Of a stretch of 64,000 nt of DNA, positions 33,483-46,089 are shown one piece after another. The stretch spans positions 1,736,263-1,800,262 of the forward strand of contig NC_079512.1 of the NCBI RefSeq assembly GCF_000801105.2, in the 5' to 3' direction. The notes under the pieces were generated by a model. That model did no database searches. It was given only the letters and a program-made list of their open reading frames with translations, and was not told where the DNA came from. Position 1 is the stretch's first letter. Every line of letters starts with the position of its first letter. The DNA is from Raphanus sativus. Lineage: Eukaryota > Streptophyta > Magnoliopsida > Brassicales > Brassicaceae. Both the position numbers and the translations under genes were made by a program.

Positions 33483-34344
33483 AAAAAATCCAAAATATAA
33501 TAACATTACTAAACATTAGTAACTTTAATTTTCAAAATTAGCATTTTTTAAAAATTTATATAGATATATAAGTCTGATATTATTTTTTTAAATCAACATT
33601 ATATATGTATAAATTAAAAATGTAAGAACCCAATAAAAGAAATATCTAAAGCTTTACCTGTACTAAAAATTATCTAAAAATAAAAAAAAAATGTAAAAGA
33701 CAAGTAAATATAATAAAAATATATCTTATCTAGTAACTTAATTTTCAAAATTAGCATTTTTAAAAATTTCTATAAACATATGAGTCTGATTTTTTTTAAA
33801 TCAACATTATATATGTATAAATAAAAAATGTATAATTAAAGTTATACATATATAATGTTAATTTTTTAAATACTTTTAAAAAAATATTTAAAACTATAAA
33901 TTTATTAAGAATTTATACATATTTCTATTTAAAAAATATAAGTCCAACTCAGGTGGAATTTCTCTAAAAAAATATAAGTCCAATTCTTAAAAAATATAAT
34001 AAAAATATACAAATTTCTCTATTCCAACTTTTTAAATTAGAACACTATAAATTTATTAAGAATTGCAATCAGCATCCATTTCTCCCCTGATGTCACAAAC
34101 GTGTTTTATAGGTAGGCTAGGCAATGTGATTATAAAAATAAATTACTTTACATCAAGTTGTAAGCAATGCCAGCAAGTGATATCAGGTACTATTCAGTAA
34201 TATATAGTGGTCGATAAATCAGATAAAAAGATGATTAGTGTCGACTAAGTTACCGTATACTGACAAAGAAACAAAATGATTGGGTTAAAGTGGAGCTTTT
34301 CGATGGGATGCGGGAAAAACAAACCGAATGGAACATATGATTTT
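33483..34344. other. AT-rich spacer
   Basis: No gene was seen. It contains an internal ~70-base repeat (the TCTGATATTATTTTTTTAAATCAACATT type at ~33573 and ~33785). Confidence 0.5.
33937..33983 (+). mobile_element. LINE-tail micro-insertion
   Basis: TATAAGTCCAA at 33937-33947 and 33973-33983; the insert ends CTCTAAAAAAA. Confidence 0.6.
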
Positions 34345-34516
34345 GTATATTTCCAAAATAAAAATATAATTACCTATACACCTAACTATATTTCAACCAA
34401 TAAAAAAATAAATTGAAGAATCTTGTTAATAAATTTTACATTGAAATCTTAAAATGACACTTATTTTGAAACGAAAATTTTGTACCAAAACAACAATTAA
34501 ATCGAAACGAATGGAG
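34345..34516. mobile_element. Truncated Stowaway MITE
   Basis: It matches the right ~180 bases of the 18.6-kb element (GAAGAATCTTGTTAATAAATTT, then GAAACGAATGGAG and TA). The left part is missing or unrecognisable. Confidence 0.6.
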
Positions 34517-34971
34517 TATATTTTCCAGCAATGAACTTGTCGTAAAGTAAAACCCAAGACCATGCCAATGGTACTGACATGAGACAGATATACTAAAATC
34601 CAAGACCATGCCATAAGCATCCATAGAAAAAACCCAACGACTGGTCTGTCTTTTTCTTATTGGTTCGTCAATAATTGCAAAAAAGAAAATACATTTGTTT
34701 CTAGACTATACCGACCTTAATATCAAGCAGTGAACTTGTCGTAAAAGTGGGATACACTTGAATCTGTCTTGTGACTCGAATCCTAGAAACTCTTATTTGG
34801 AAAAGCACTTAAACCACAAGACGTGAAGATAACTTTACTCTGTTGAAAGTGCTAACGCATGTATTGGTATTATGTTGTTGCTTAGCTATGATGCAAAAGT
34901 CACGTGATGAACGTGAACAAAGTCACCTATATATATGGGCCACTCATTTAATATTTTGTTGGCTAAATGGG

Positions 34972-35111
34972 CCACTCATTTACTGTTCGTCAATTAAACC
35001 TACACATGTGACATAGTTGAGAGATTTAGATTTGACCTACTCCACTCATTTACTGTTCGTCAATTAAACCTACACATGTGACATAGTTGAGAGATTTAGA
35101 TTTGACCTACT
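34972..35111. repeat. Perfect 70-bp tandem duplication
   Basis: CCACTCATTTACTGTTCGTC...TTTGACCTACT occurs twice back to back with a period of 70 and no visible difference, so it is recent. Confidence 0.9.
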
Positions 35112-35820
35112 GGAGCTTTGGGAATCAAAGGATATTTATAGAAATGGTCCCAAAGTCGATATTTCGGAATTAAAGACTACTTTTTCTGTAGCGTTCTGCA
35201 TCCTTTGAATTCCCATATTGGTATCCTTTGGAATTTGGATCCATATTAATACATTAGGTTCTTAATCTTAATTATTTAACCAATAATATTTTTGATAAAT
35301 AGATATATTTATAAAATCAAATTATTTTACAATTAATATTGAGCTGAAAATAAGTATAAATTGCATCGAAATTATAGAACAATATTTTTTTATACAACAA
35401 AAAATATTAAAATGACACTTAATATGAAACCAAATGAATATTAAATAGTTTTGATACTAGGATGTGAATGGTGTAATGTTATTGACGGCCAAGAATCCAA
35501 TGTTCAAAAGTTAATAGGAAGGTTGATGGATGCAACCAACAGGCAACAAGTACTGCGTGCCATAAAATTTAGGATGCTATAATTTTCGACTAGATTTTGA
35601 CCCACACATATATGCAGAAAACCTTTCGTTTATAAATATAATTTTTATATTATTTTTGTACATAATTATATTTAAATAATATATTGCTGTCATTTTAAAA
35701 ATAAATAAATAGATAATATAGAGTTCTAATATAAAAATTTAACATATGTTAACAATTTTATTTTTCATAAAAACTATTACATAATTTACGAATTTTAATC
35801 ACTTTAAAAGATTAATGATA
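35112..35820. other. AT-rich spacer
   Basis: No gene was seen. A short stretch near 35360-35430 resembles Stowaway interior sequence. Confidence 0.45.
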
Positions 35821-36281
35821 GAGAAATTGCCAAAAATACTATTTTCATAGTACCACTTTTCATGTTTACACTAACCACTTTTACCACTACTTTTAATGAA
35901 GGGTTTAGATTTGAAGGTTTAGGATTTAGGGTTTAGATTTGATGTTTTAGAGTTTAAGTTATATAGTTTAGGGTTTAGAGTTGAGGATTTAGGGTTTAGA
36001 GTTGAGGATTTAGGGTTTATAGTTTAGACTTTAGGGTTTAGGATATTGAATTTAAGGTATATAATTTAGGGTTTAGGGTTTAGAGTTGAAGATTTTGGGT
36101 TTAGGGTTTAGAATTAGAGGTTTAGGATTTAGAACTTGGGATTGAATTTTGAAAAGCATATAAATACAAAGATATAAGAGTCTTTAGCATTTTAATAAAT
36201 AAGGTATTTTTTAAAATGTATCTTTAGTGGTGGTAAAGATGAATAATGGTACCTTGAAAGTGATATTTTTAAAAATTCCCC
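35821..36281. mobile_element. TIR element with telomere-like filler
   Basis: The left end GAGAAATTGCCAAAAATACT and the right end (complement GGGGAATTTTTAAAAATATC) are imperfect inverted repeats of ~50 bp, continuing as ACTTTTCATGTTTAC / TACCATTATTCATCTTTACC. Flanks TTAATGATA and TTAAATATA agree at 7 of 9 bases, as for a Mutator-like target duplication. The interior is mostly TTTAGGG-type repeats. Confidence 0.6.
35897..36135 (+). repeat. Degenerate TTTAGGG telomere-like array
   Basis: About 240 bases of GGGTTTAG, GATTTAGGG and GAGTTGAGGATTTAGGG variants, the plant telomere repeat in degenerate form, confined to the interior of the TIR element. Confidence 0.8.
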
Positions 36282-36929
36282 TTAAATATATCTTAGTCAC
36301 TTTAAACGATGAATGATATTTTATTTATTTATCTAAATGAAAGTATTTTTCAAAATATATTGGTTTACCAGTTTAATATAGTTTTAATATGTAATTCATT
36401 TGTTACTTCTATTTCAATATAATACAGACTATACTTATAAAATTTATAAAATTAGCATATAATTTTTTTTATAATCAATTTTTAGTTAAAATTAATTTAT
36501 AATAATATTATACTACTAATTACGAAACTAATCAATGCATTGATTAAAAATATTTAAATTTTTTTTAAAAAATTGTTAGATTTTGTCTCAACAGATTATG
36601 TTATTAATAAAACTAAAAATTAAATTTATAGTTAAAATAGATTATGTTACACATTAAATAACTAATGTAAATAATCAAAATATGTAACTGAATACAATAT
36701 ATGGATTTCTTTTAATAGATTTTTAATAGAGAAGATTGCTATGTATAATGTTTGGACCGTTGACAAAAAGTTTATGTTTAGGCCAAATTTAATGGGCTTA
36801 AGCCAGACTTTGCTTGTGTTGTGTTGCTTTTGTGATCCATAGTAAATATAAAAAAACTTATTTGGTTAGGATCCCTCATTTTTTCTCGCTCGTTGATGTT
36901 TTGATCTATGCATATGCATATTGATTTTT
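36282..36929. other. AT-rich spacer
   Basis: No gene was seen. Confidence 0.5.
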
Positions 36930-38672
36930 GAAAAAATTACTCCTAGAGACACTTTATGTCTTTATATTAACATTATTAGACACTTTGTGCTTGGCACACA
37001 CTTTTTCACTGGCTAAAGACCAAAATACCCTAATGACATAATTTATTCTTGTTACACTTTCTCCAATTCTTTCTCTCCCTCGTTCACCTCTCTCCCTTTC
37101 ACTCTTGATACCTTCTCTCCAATTCACTCTCATTAAATTAAGAAAACAAAACCCAAAAATAAAATTTTTCCAAATATTGTCTCAATTCATAAACTCTGAC
37201 CTTTCATTGAATCCCTAAACTTTTTTCAAATTTAATCCCTAATTTTTTTTCAAATAAAGACCTTTATCGAGCTGAAGACGGATTTAATGGCATCATTGAA
37301 GGTTGGTTGTTCTTCTGTCGCCTCCAAATCCATCTTTCTTGGCTTTTACAAGCTTAACCGGCGGCGACAATATAATCGCCATGAAGAAGGCGACTTCACA
37401 CTGAAGCCGAGAGCGGCAAGCTTTCTAGATTTGAACGGAGGAGATTTGGAGAATTCAGTGAAGTTATAGAGGAGACATGAGTTCCGACGAACCAGTTCCG
37501 GTGACTAAAGTAATTAATCCGTTAAAGAGGTTCGAACTGAGATTGAGGCTGAGACGGTGAGCTTTTGAAGCTTGAGGGAGATCTGGGGATTGTCGTGGAG
37601 ACGCAATACCGCAGTGGAGATTATTGTAGATATGGGGGAAGCTGTGGTGGAAGACATGAGTGTGGATACAGTGGTTGTGGATACGGCAAGATGGAAGACA
37701 TGAGGGTGGGAGATACGGAGGTGAAAGCGGACTTATAAAGCTGTTAGCAAGTTCTTGGAGATTTGGTGCTGGTAAGAAACCTTATTGTACATTTAAACTG
37801 TGAATCTTGCTAAGCATTATTCATTATCATAGTTAACTTATGAGAATCTATATCCTTGTGATTACAGAATGGGTACACGGGTTTATAGTAGATTAACTTG
37901 TGTCCACAATTTTTGTAAATATCTATTGTCTCCATGTCCACATTTTTTTGTATATATATATATATGTGTGGATGTTAAAAGAAGAGAATTGAATACACCT
38001 ACTTTCACTTGGTCTTGCATTCCATAACTCTCGATATATGTAATTAGTGTGGATCTAACTTGGTCTAAGTATGTATGTTAATGTTTTAGTGTCCATGTCC
38101 ACACTTTGATATCTATGTCAACATATAGTTTATAATTCTATTATCCACAAATAATATCACATCCATCAAAATTCGCCTTTATGCCTCATTCATTCGTTTT
38201 CAATAAATTTAGTTATCATAGTTTGATGTATCTACAATTATTTTTTTCAAGATTTAGTGTCCATAACCACAATTAATCTATTGCTCTATCATCTACATTT
38301 TGGTATCCATGTCCACATTTTTCATGTATAATATATATATAATATATATATGAAAATAGATGTTAAAAGATAGAGAATTTGATATCTAATCTAATGTGAC
38401 AACTATTTTGATTTTTTATATTTTAGAATTTGAGATAAAAGTAAATAAAACTATAAAGTAGGATAAAAAATAAAAAAACATAGAATAACCAAAAAACCAA
38501 CTACATATAAAGGAAGTTACGACGAAACACAAGTACATACATCTCCGGTTTCTTCTCATCAAAGGTGTTTCTGTCCAAAACACTCATCTTTCTTTGTGAA
38601 AGTGTCCCTCCAATGGATTGTGTCTCATAGTGTCAAAAAAAATAAAAAAGTGTCCTAAACCATAATCAACTC
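36930..38672. mobile_element. Mutator-like (VANDAL-like) non-autonomous element 1
   Basis: A perfect 9-bp duplication TTGATTTTT (36921-36929, 38673-38681) flanks 1,743 bp. Both ends, read inwards, start GA and carry spaced CACTTT-type blocks: GAAAAAATTACTCCTAGAGA on the left, GAGTTGATTATGGTTTAGGA on the right. The same arrangement, with similar ends, is seen in element 2 (45377-47774), so they are one family. A gene-like, less AT-rich part (37281-37780) has a 60-codon ATG frame (37287-37469) and no recognisable product. 37880-38320 carries repeated TGTCCACA. No transposase was seen. Confidence 0.8.
37880..38320. repeat. Reiterated TGTCCACA motif in element 1
   Basis: TGTCCACA occurs exactly at 37901, 37935, 38096 and 38310. 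Near matches include GTGTGGAT (two on the other strand), TGTCAACA, TATCCACA and TGTCCATAACCACA. The copies are dispersed, not a head-to-tail satellite. Confidence 0.7.
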
Positions 38673-38681
38673 TTGATTTTT

Positions 38682-40159
38682 TCGTTTCTTTTCCGAAAAT
38701 CCAAACATCATAAATAATTTTATCCACCGTGAATTGAATCGGGATGGTAGTAGTTACAGTTGTATTCCTTTTACCACTATGCCAACCAGGACGGACCCAG
38801 TAAAACCTAATTGGAGTCATCTGACACCACAAAAATGGTCAAATAAATAAAATTGTATGAGACTTACTAAAAAAACTGCAGACGAATTGATTTCTTTGGA
38901 TTCTTTGCCACCCCATAAATCAGGGTTCAAAGCCCCATTGACACTCTTTTCCTCTTTAGATTTTGAAAATCATATATAGTGACCCCATTAAAACTAGTCT
39001 TTGGGTCCGCCACTGATGTCAACTCGTCGATGTTGGTCATGCATACTGATTGACAAAAGAAAACTAAGAGTACATTTTTTTGTAATCCTCCTATACATTA
39101 AAAGAGAAATCACTTTAGTGATTTCTGCTTACGTGGCACTCATACAAGCCACTATCGAATTAATTCTTTTAATTCTATTGGTTCATTTTTTCTAATTTCT
39201 TTTTGATTTATTTTAAAATCGGCAGAGAAGAATAAACCTAGAACCACTTAATCTAGGCTTCCAAACACTCTCATTCTAGAGTTAACCTAAAACCTATTAA
39301 ATCTAGGCTTTCAAACATTTTCATTCTTAGAAGTAGTACGAATATATATATATATTATACTCTTTAGAACATTATTATAAATTATATATACTAACTCTTT
39401 AAAACATTAGTACATATTTATATATATATATATATATATTAAATTTAGTATAAAATATAATTTGGTTTTCAACCTGCGAATGAGAATGGTAAGAAATAGA
39501 GTTAAAAATTAGTGTCTTATCATTTATATAATTATTGATAGAAAAACACACATACATATTATACTAAACTATGTTTAAAATTAGTAATTATTTCTTATCC
39601 TTTATATAAAATATTTAAATACATTATCGCAGATCGCCAACAGAAAATGTATTTTTTGAAAATACTACATAAAGGCTATTTAAGAATTGAAGGATTAATA
39701 AATTATTGTGTGTATGTATAATTGTGAAATCCGCATAAATATTATATAAGTGTATTAAAGAAAAATATATTAAATATTTACCCACCAAAAAAAGAAGGAT
39801 TAAATATTTACCGACCAAAAATCTAGCGATTCTATTCACACATGGCGCTCATACAGAGCTTCTCACGAAAAATCTAGCGATTCTATTGGTTGAATTTTTG
39901 TATTTTTCTTTTTGATTTATTTTTGTAATCGAGCTACTAATTGGAAAGTCACATTAATTGTTAATCGCACTAATTATTTCTTGCGCTAGAATCTTAATAA
40001 ATGTCGACCATTAATTATAACTTGCAGAACAATTATAATAAATGTCGATCAATCATTAAATGTCTTAATGGCATAATACGTTTTATATCTAATTAGGAAA
40101 CTTATTATTATTAACATACCTTATTTATACTGATTACTTGCGCAAGTCTCGCATCATAT
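38682..40159. other. AT-rich spacer with transposon debris
   Basis: 38780-39010 has GGACCCAG/GGGTCCGCC-type pieces like hAT MITE ends. TCCTATACATTAAAAGAGAA near 39089 and CTTACGTGGCACTC resemble a Helitron 5' end, without a matching 3' end. (TA)n tracts lie near 39345 and 39420. No gene was seen. Confidence 0.45.
39769..39812 (+). mobile_element. LINE-tail micro-insertion
   Basis: ATTAAATATTTACC at 39769-39782 and 39799-39812 around CACCAAAAAAAGAAGG. Confidence 0.55.
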
Positions 40160-41550
40160 AATATTACATTACTTTACTTAGCCATATGATTTTAGATACA
40201 TTATATTTAGTCGATTATTTTTACAGTTGATTTAGTTATTTTTTGGGTAGGTTACATTTACTTCTCTGAATTCAACTAAAATGTTTTTTATTCTAAATAT
40301 ATTAAAAAAATTTATTAGTTTTCTTATTTGCATTTAAGTCGGTTATTGTCTTAGATATGTAAATATATTTTAGGAAGATTATGTATAACTAAAGATATAT
40401 AGTGCTAAAAATGAAATAAAAATAAACTAAAGTGTTGTGATTTCAAATTACATAAAGTAATATAATAAAAATATTCTGAAGTTTCATACATATATCTAAA
40501 TTTTACAAAAGAACTAAATTGTAACAGTTGGTTAATACTTTATTTTTATTAGGTAATATGTTTTGAGTCATCCTATAATTTATATTTATAATACAAATTA
40601 TTATTATTATAAAATTATATATTCTTATTTATATTATTAAAGTTCAAGTACAAAATAGAGATGTTTGGAAACAAAGATAGTAAATTAATGAGATATGTTT
40701 GGCAACATGAATAGTAGAGATATGTATTTTTTTATTTACATATTTAGCCATTGTATTTTTAATAAATTAATAACAAATGAGAATTACTTAGAAACATGAA
40801 TAACATATTTAATGCTTCATTTTATTTAAACATTTAGCCATTATTTTTATATTAAATTAAATAACATTCTTTCTATATTTTTTTTTATTTACAATTTTGT
40901 CACTATATTTACAATTCTTTATGGTGAAAATAAAAACACAAACTGAAATATAAATAGTATATTATATAAAACAATTTTAAAAAACAGTATTATTACCTAT
41001 TATTACCTTATTTAGTTTAGTCAAATATAAAAATTTCAAGAGTTAAATTTTCAAAAACAAATATCATGAAATTAATAATAATTCATAGAAAACTAATGCA
41101 AAAATTGAAACTTTGAAACATGGATAAAAGTATGTCAAGAAGAAAAAAAATGGCTTATGTTATTAATAAAAATTAGAAATCCATTATATCAGTTTTAAAA
41201 TATACAAAATGGACTAATCTAATTACCTAAAAACATTGTTTTGTCTAAAATAATCATAAAATTCAATTTAAATCTTATACACATATTTGAAATCAAAATA
41301 ATAATTTAAAGTTGATTTATATCAAAATTGATTTAAAATATGCATATATTCAAAAATTTATTTTTACTAAAATATTTTCCAATAACCATTATTAAAAAAT
41401 GTTTTCAATATATATAAGAAAAATACAACAAAAAGATTAATTTTATATACCAACTTAAATTATGGTTTTTATATTTCACATTAAACTTTAAGAATATAAT
41501 ATATATGATTATTTATAAGATGATACATATAAAATACAATTACTTATATG

Positions 41551-41616
41551 ATTATTTATATGAGGGACCTTTTTTTTTGACGTCGAAATGCTATTCTATT
41601 ATTTATATAATGGACC
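41551..41616 (-). mobile_element. LINE-tail micro-insertion with recognisable LINE 3' terminus
   Basis: An imperfect 19-bp repeat (ATTATTTATATGAGGGACC / ATTATTTATATAATGGACC) flanks 28 bases. On the minus strand the insert begins AGAATAGCATTTCGACGTC and ends in poly(A), close to the AGAATAGCCTTGATGTC plus poly(A) end of the LINE stump at 58.6 kb. Confidence 0.75.
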
Positions 41617-41660
41617 AATATAATTAATTATATGATGACATATATATGATATATAATAGT

Positions 41661-41900
41661 GACTAGGGCTGAGCATTCAGGTATTCATTCCGGTTCGTTT
41701 CAGATCTGTTTGAGTTTCGGGTTTTCGTGGTCAAATATTTAAGCCCCATTCAAATATTTCTAAATTTCAGTTTGAATTATGGCTAGGGCCGGGCGTTCAG
41801 GTATCCATTCGGGTTCGTTTCAGATCTGCTTGAGTTTTGGGTTTCCGAGGTCAAAGATTTCAGCCTCATTCAGATATTTCTAAATTTCAGTTCAAATTAT
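41661..41900. repeat. 120-bp tandem duplication inside the Helitron
   Basis: GACTAGGGCTGAGCATTCAG at 41661 recurs, with changes, at 41781 (GGCTAGGGCCGGGCGTTCAG). The two units match over ~110 bases. Confidence 0.8.
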
Positions 41901-43242
41901 ATTCAGATCTTTGTGGGTTCACTTCGGGTTCAATAACCCATTACAATTATTTTTTAAAATTCATTATATATTTTTAATTTCTTAAAATCTATAAATAAAA
42001 TAATATATTGTATATAAATCTGAATAACATATGTCAGAATACCTAAACTTAACATATAAATTGGTTTGGTTTAAATTTTGGATCAAAAATCAATAATTAT
42101 TTTAAATAGTTTTGGTCTTTTGAGTGTACTTCCACTATGTTTGATATTTATATTTGACTATTTTATATATTTGAAATATTTAAACCAACCTAAAAGTATC
42201 ATATCTATTCTGGGTGTTTTTATATATACTAAAACTAAAAATAATTAATATTTATATAAGTATATAAATCTTTTTCGGATACATTTGATATCCGAAAAAC
42301 TGTGGTTCGAACTGGTTATGGTTTCGGTTGTCTAAATATCAAAATTTTGAATAATTTGGATATTTAATCAATTTTGGTTCGAGTTTGATATTACTCTTTC
42401 GGATCGTGATCAGTTCGGTTCTTCAGATTAGAATTTTTTATCCATCTTTGATATTGACATGAAAAATACATAGTAATATATTTTTGAAATATACAAAATT
42501 TAGCATAAATTACAATGTAAATATTTAATTAATATATAAATATGTCACATTGTTTAAACAAAATATCAATGTAAAAGCATTGTACGGTTGCATTCAAAAA
42601 TCATTTATTTTAACAACAAGTCAAATAACTATGTTGATTGGAGAGGTAATAAAACAAAGCCAGAGAAGCACATAGTTTACAAGAGACACTTTATGTGTCA
42701 AATTTATTATAAAGAAAGTTTCACTAAGATAAATACACTTAATAACTACAAACAAATAATATATTTCATAAAAATGAAAAATAATACATGCGCTTTCGAA
42801 GTGCGGATCAAAATCTAGTTGTAGTTAAATCTATAATTTTAGATATAAGGTTGATTAGTAGAGTCACTTATGTTGTGAGTATATTGAGTTACATATATTT
42901 TTCCAAATTCAAACTGAAGTATAATTTTTTTTTATGATTTACGTGATCAGACTAATAAAATTAAGTATCCAGACTCTCTTGGGAAGTTTCTTTTTTAATG
43001 AAATCATATTATATATACATATATTTCCGTTTTTAAATTTGCTTTTCAATATTTATAAATGTTTCCTTCTTTAATATATATGTTATATGGAAAATTTTAA
43101 AAAGAAAACTAATAAAAACTCAATAATAGTATTTAAATTTAATATTTTGAATTCATTAAAGATATCAGTGTAATAAACCATTGTAAAAATTAACGTAAGC
43201 TCGACACATAAGAAACTGACTTTTCAAATAATATTATAGAGC

Positions 43243-44533
43243 TATTTCATATTAGTATTAACTTGACAAGGCACAAATTAGATTATTATTCTTGAACTAC
43301 CTAAAGAGAAATAGAGACTATGGAATTTTCTAATGTATTCAAAGAGAAGTAACAATTACGTATATACAGACTCAGACTCCGAGAATGTAGGAGAATCCCA
43401 CCTATCTAACTCTCTTACAATTGATCAACAAGATCCTATATTACAGATATAATATTTGACACGGAACAAATCGTGAGTTATCCAAAAGCGGTTGTTCACT
43501 GCCCAATGTTTGTTAAGCTGACCAAACTCCAATACTACCGATATGTATCTCAGAATAATATTTATCATTATGTAATCTGTTTATTTTTAATAAGTAGGAA
43601 ATACTATTAAGTATTCATATTAATCTTCTAAGAAAATTTGGTAAATACTATCACTATCACGAATTGACGTTTCTAGTAACCAAACATAATTTGGATTGAA
43701 ATAGAATTACCTGAACTTTGATCCCAGCCCAGTTCACACATTGTATCATGCTTCATGGCCTATACGTGTAGAATGTATATATCATTTTTAACAGATTTTA
43801 TAAGCATCCAATCATAGCATATATTGCATTTATGTTTAATTATCAGCGTAAGTAGGAAGAGGCACACACAACGACCAATATTTATGTAGAAAATCCAATA
43901 AACAAAACAAAATATGATCCAATTTCTTGTTGATAGTATTGTGTTGCTCAATTGCATGTAAGGCACATGACACGGCCTACATGGAAATCTTCAAAAGATA
44001 AAGTCCAATTGCATGTGTCTAAAAGGAATTGAAGTACAATACCCTTTACTTTTTTTTTTTTGCTAAATACCCTTTACTTCTCTCACATTCCTCAAGCCCT
44101 AGGAAGCCAGAGAGATAAAAAAAATTACGAACCTCTCATTATAAAAAAGGCTGTATATCAAATTCTCATCTTATATAACAAGTAAACTTCAAATTGACCA
44201 ATATATATAGCATGATAGCTAGTTTGTGTTAGTATTGTAATATATCACTTATCCATTTTGTAAGTCTATTTGATATGATGTATGTATTTAATAAAAACCT
44301 GAAATTAGTCGATTTCTTATTGGTAATCGCCAGCTCATTGGAGATATTTCACCACAAATCTCTTTTGGTCATGAATTGGTCATATAAGTTTTTCTTACAT
44401 GATTACATCAAACAGTCATTTCATTATTGATCAAGGTGACATATGAAACAAGACCAAAATAGAAAACCCAACATAACATAACTCTCTATGAAAATCTCAT
44501 AGATCAAACTAAACAAATCTAAAATTAATATAT
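43243..44533. other. AT-rich spacer
   Basis: No gene could be supported; reading frames are all short. Confidence 0.5.
44039..44079 (-). mobile_element. LINE-tail micro-insertion (reverse)
   Basis: ATACCCTTTACTT at 44039-44051 and 44067-44079; the minus-strand insert is TTAGC plus poly(A). Confidence 0.7.
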
Positions 44534-45034
44534 TAGGCCTGCGATTTTTGTCCGAACCGAATGGGCCGAACCGGACCGAACCGGTTTTTTTCGATTTTCG
44601 GTTCGGTTTTCAATTCGGTTCAATTCGGTATGAGTTTGAAAATTGATTCGGTTATCGGTTCGGTTCGGTTCGGTTTTCGATTTTTTAAAAAAAAAATAAA
44701 AATTGTAAAAACCGAAAATAACCTATAATAACCGAAAATAACCGAAAAACCGAACCGAAAAATAACCGAATAATCCAAAAATAACCGAAACTATCCGAAA
44801 TAACCGAATTTAACCGAAAATACCCGAATATTTTGGAAAAACTATACCAAAATTAACCGAAATTTTTAAAATCGGTTATTTTCAGAAATAAATTTGAAAA
44901 CCGGAAAAAACCGATAACCGAACCGAACCGAACCGAAATTTCATTCGGTTTATTTCGGAATTTTTTTTTAAAACTTCGGTTAACCGAAAACCAACGGTTC
45001 GGTTCGGTTTCGGAAAACCGAAGTCGTAGGTCTA
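44534..45034. mobile_element. hAT-like MITE rich in CCGAA/TTCGG
   Basis: Ends TAGGCCTGCGATTT and (inverse) TAGACCTACGACTT, flanked by TAATATAT and GAATATAT (7 of 8 equal). The interior is a long imperfect palindrome of AACCGAAC/GTTCGGTT. An 81-codon minus-strand frame here is an effect of the repeats. Confidence 0.7.
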
Positions 45035-45275
45035 GAATATATCTAATCTTAAATGTTCGAAATCGTTTTTGGAGAATCTTTATTGTCTCCACCACTATCG
45101 AAAAATTTGGTCATGCATCAACATTGGTTTCATAAGTTTTTTTCTCTCATATTAAATATATATATAATATAAAAGAAACTTCAAATTTTGTATTTTCTAT
45201 TGTCACTACATATTTTCCCTAGGGACTTGATGCACTCCTCATTTTCACAACCTGAAAAACATTTGGTAATGTTGT

Positions 45276-45376
45276 TGATGCAGATAAATATTTGGAATAT
45301 TTCTATTTATCTTATTATTTATTTTATAAATTATTTGATAATTATTTTAATGTTTTAGGGTTTTATGGTTTTCTTA
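45276..45376 (+). repeat. Left LTR, first part
   Basis: 101 bases from TGATGCAG to GTTTTCTTA, equal to the start of the right LTR with one difference. Confidence 0.9.
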
Positions 45377-46089
45377 GAATATATTACACCCAAAGGCAGT
45401 ATTGAGTTTTTATTAACGTAATATGGCAGTTCTCACTAGTAGTGTAGTTTTCTTTGACCAAATAAACTTTTCTGTTAAAATCTAACTAAATAAGTGTCAA
45501 CTATACTAATTAAATCTAATATATGTTTTCTTAGTTAGGAGACAAGACAAATGGGTCCCATATATCTTTTTTCGTTTCTTTCTCTTGAGTTCTTTACTTT
45601 TTCTTTTGTAAAATAAATATTGGTTTTCCAGAACATATTTTCCATAAAATAATTTTACAATCAACATCCTTATTATCTAATCTATCTTTTGAGATATGTC
45701 AAGGTATATCTCTAATGGTGTTATAATCATGATGTATAAAAACTCTTTCTCTCAATAGATACATTTCTGCGTCGAACTATAAGACGGGGATTCATAGTTT
45801 TTGCACTGATCTCGCCGTAGTTACTAAGAAAATGGCACTCAGCCGTGACGATTTGGAACAGATCGTTCAACAAATCAGAAACCAAAAATTGCTTTTGTTC
45901 ACATTTTAAGATTAAAGCCATGAATAAGATTGAGAGCTATCACATTTGAGTAAAAATACATTAAAAAAAATTGAGAATGTAAAGAATCGTGAAAAATAGG
46001 CAAGATATGTGGAGATTAGGATTTCTGGTCGACAATGGCTAAGGAAGAAGATGAGGTTGTTTTTGTAATTTTGCAGCATTATTTGATCG

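Larger units (their letters stand above)
40623..42818 (+). mobile_element. Helitron family B, second copy, nested
   Basis: It starts TCTTATTTATATTATTAAAG, like the 9281 copy, and ends with a weaker hairpin (GCGCTT-TCG-AAGTGC, one G-T pair), then GGATCAAAAT and CTAG (42815-42818) before T. It shares the GGTTCGTTTCAGATC and TCGGATC blocks with copy 1. The 5' border is approximate. Confidence 0.7.
40160..43242 (-). mobile_element. Helitron family A, second copy, split by a family B Helitron
   Basis: The minus-strand 5' part (43242 back to ~42830) matches that of the 567-2522 element: TATTATTTGA then AGTCAGTTTC and a TGTGTCG block. 40160-40620 matches its 3' part. Between them sits the family B copy. 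The first two bases read GC on the minus strand instead of TC, and the 3' hairpin end was not found, so the left border is approximate. Confidence 0.6.

Noticed and set aside
35897..36135. Remnant of a chromosome end or fusion point
   Set aside because: The telomere-like repeats are degenerate, short and enclosed in a TIR element.
44853..45095. 80-codon frame rich in Arg, Phe and Glu
   Set aside because: It is generated by the CCGAA/TTCGG repeats of the hAT-like MITE.
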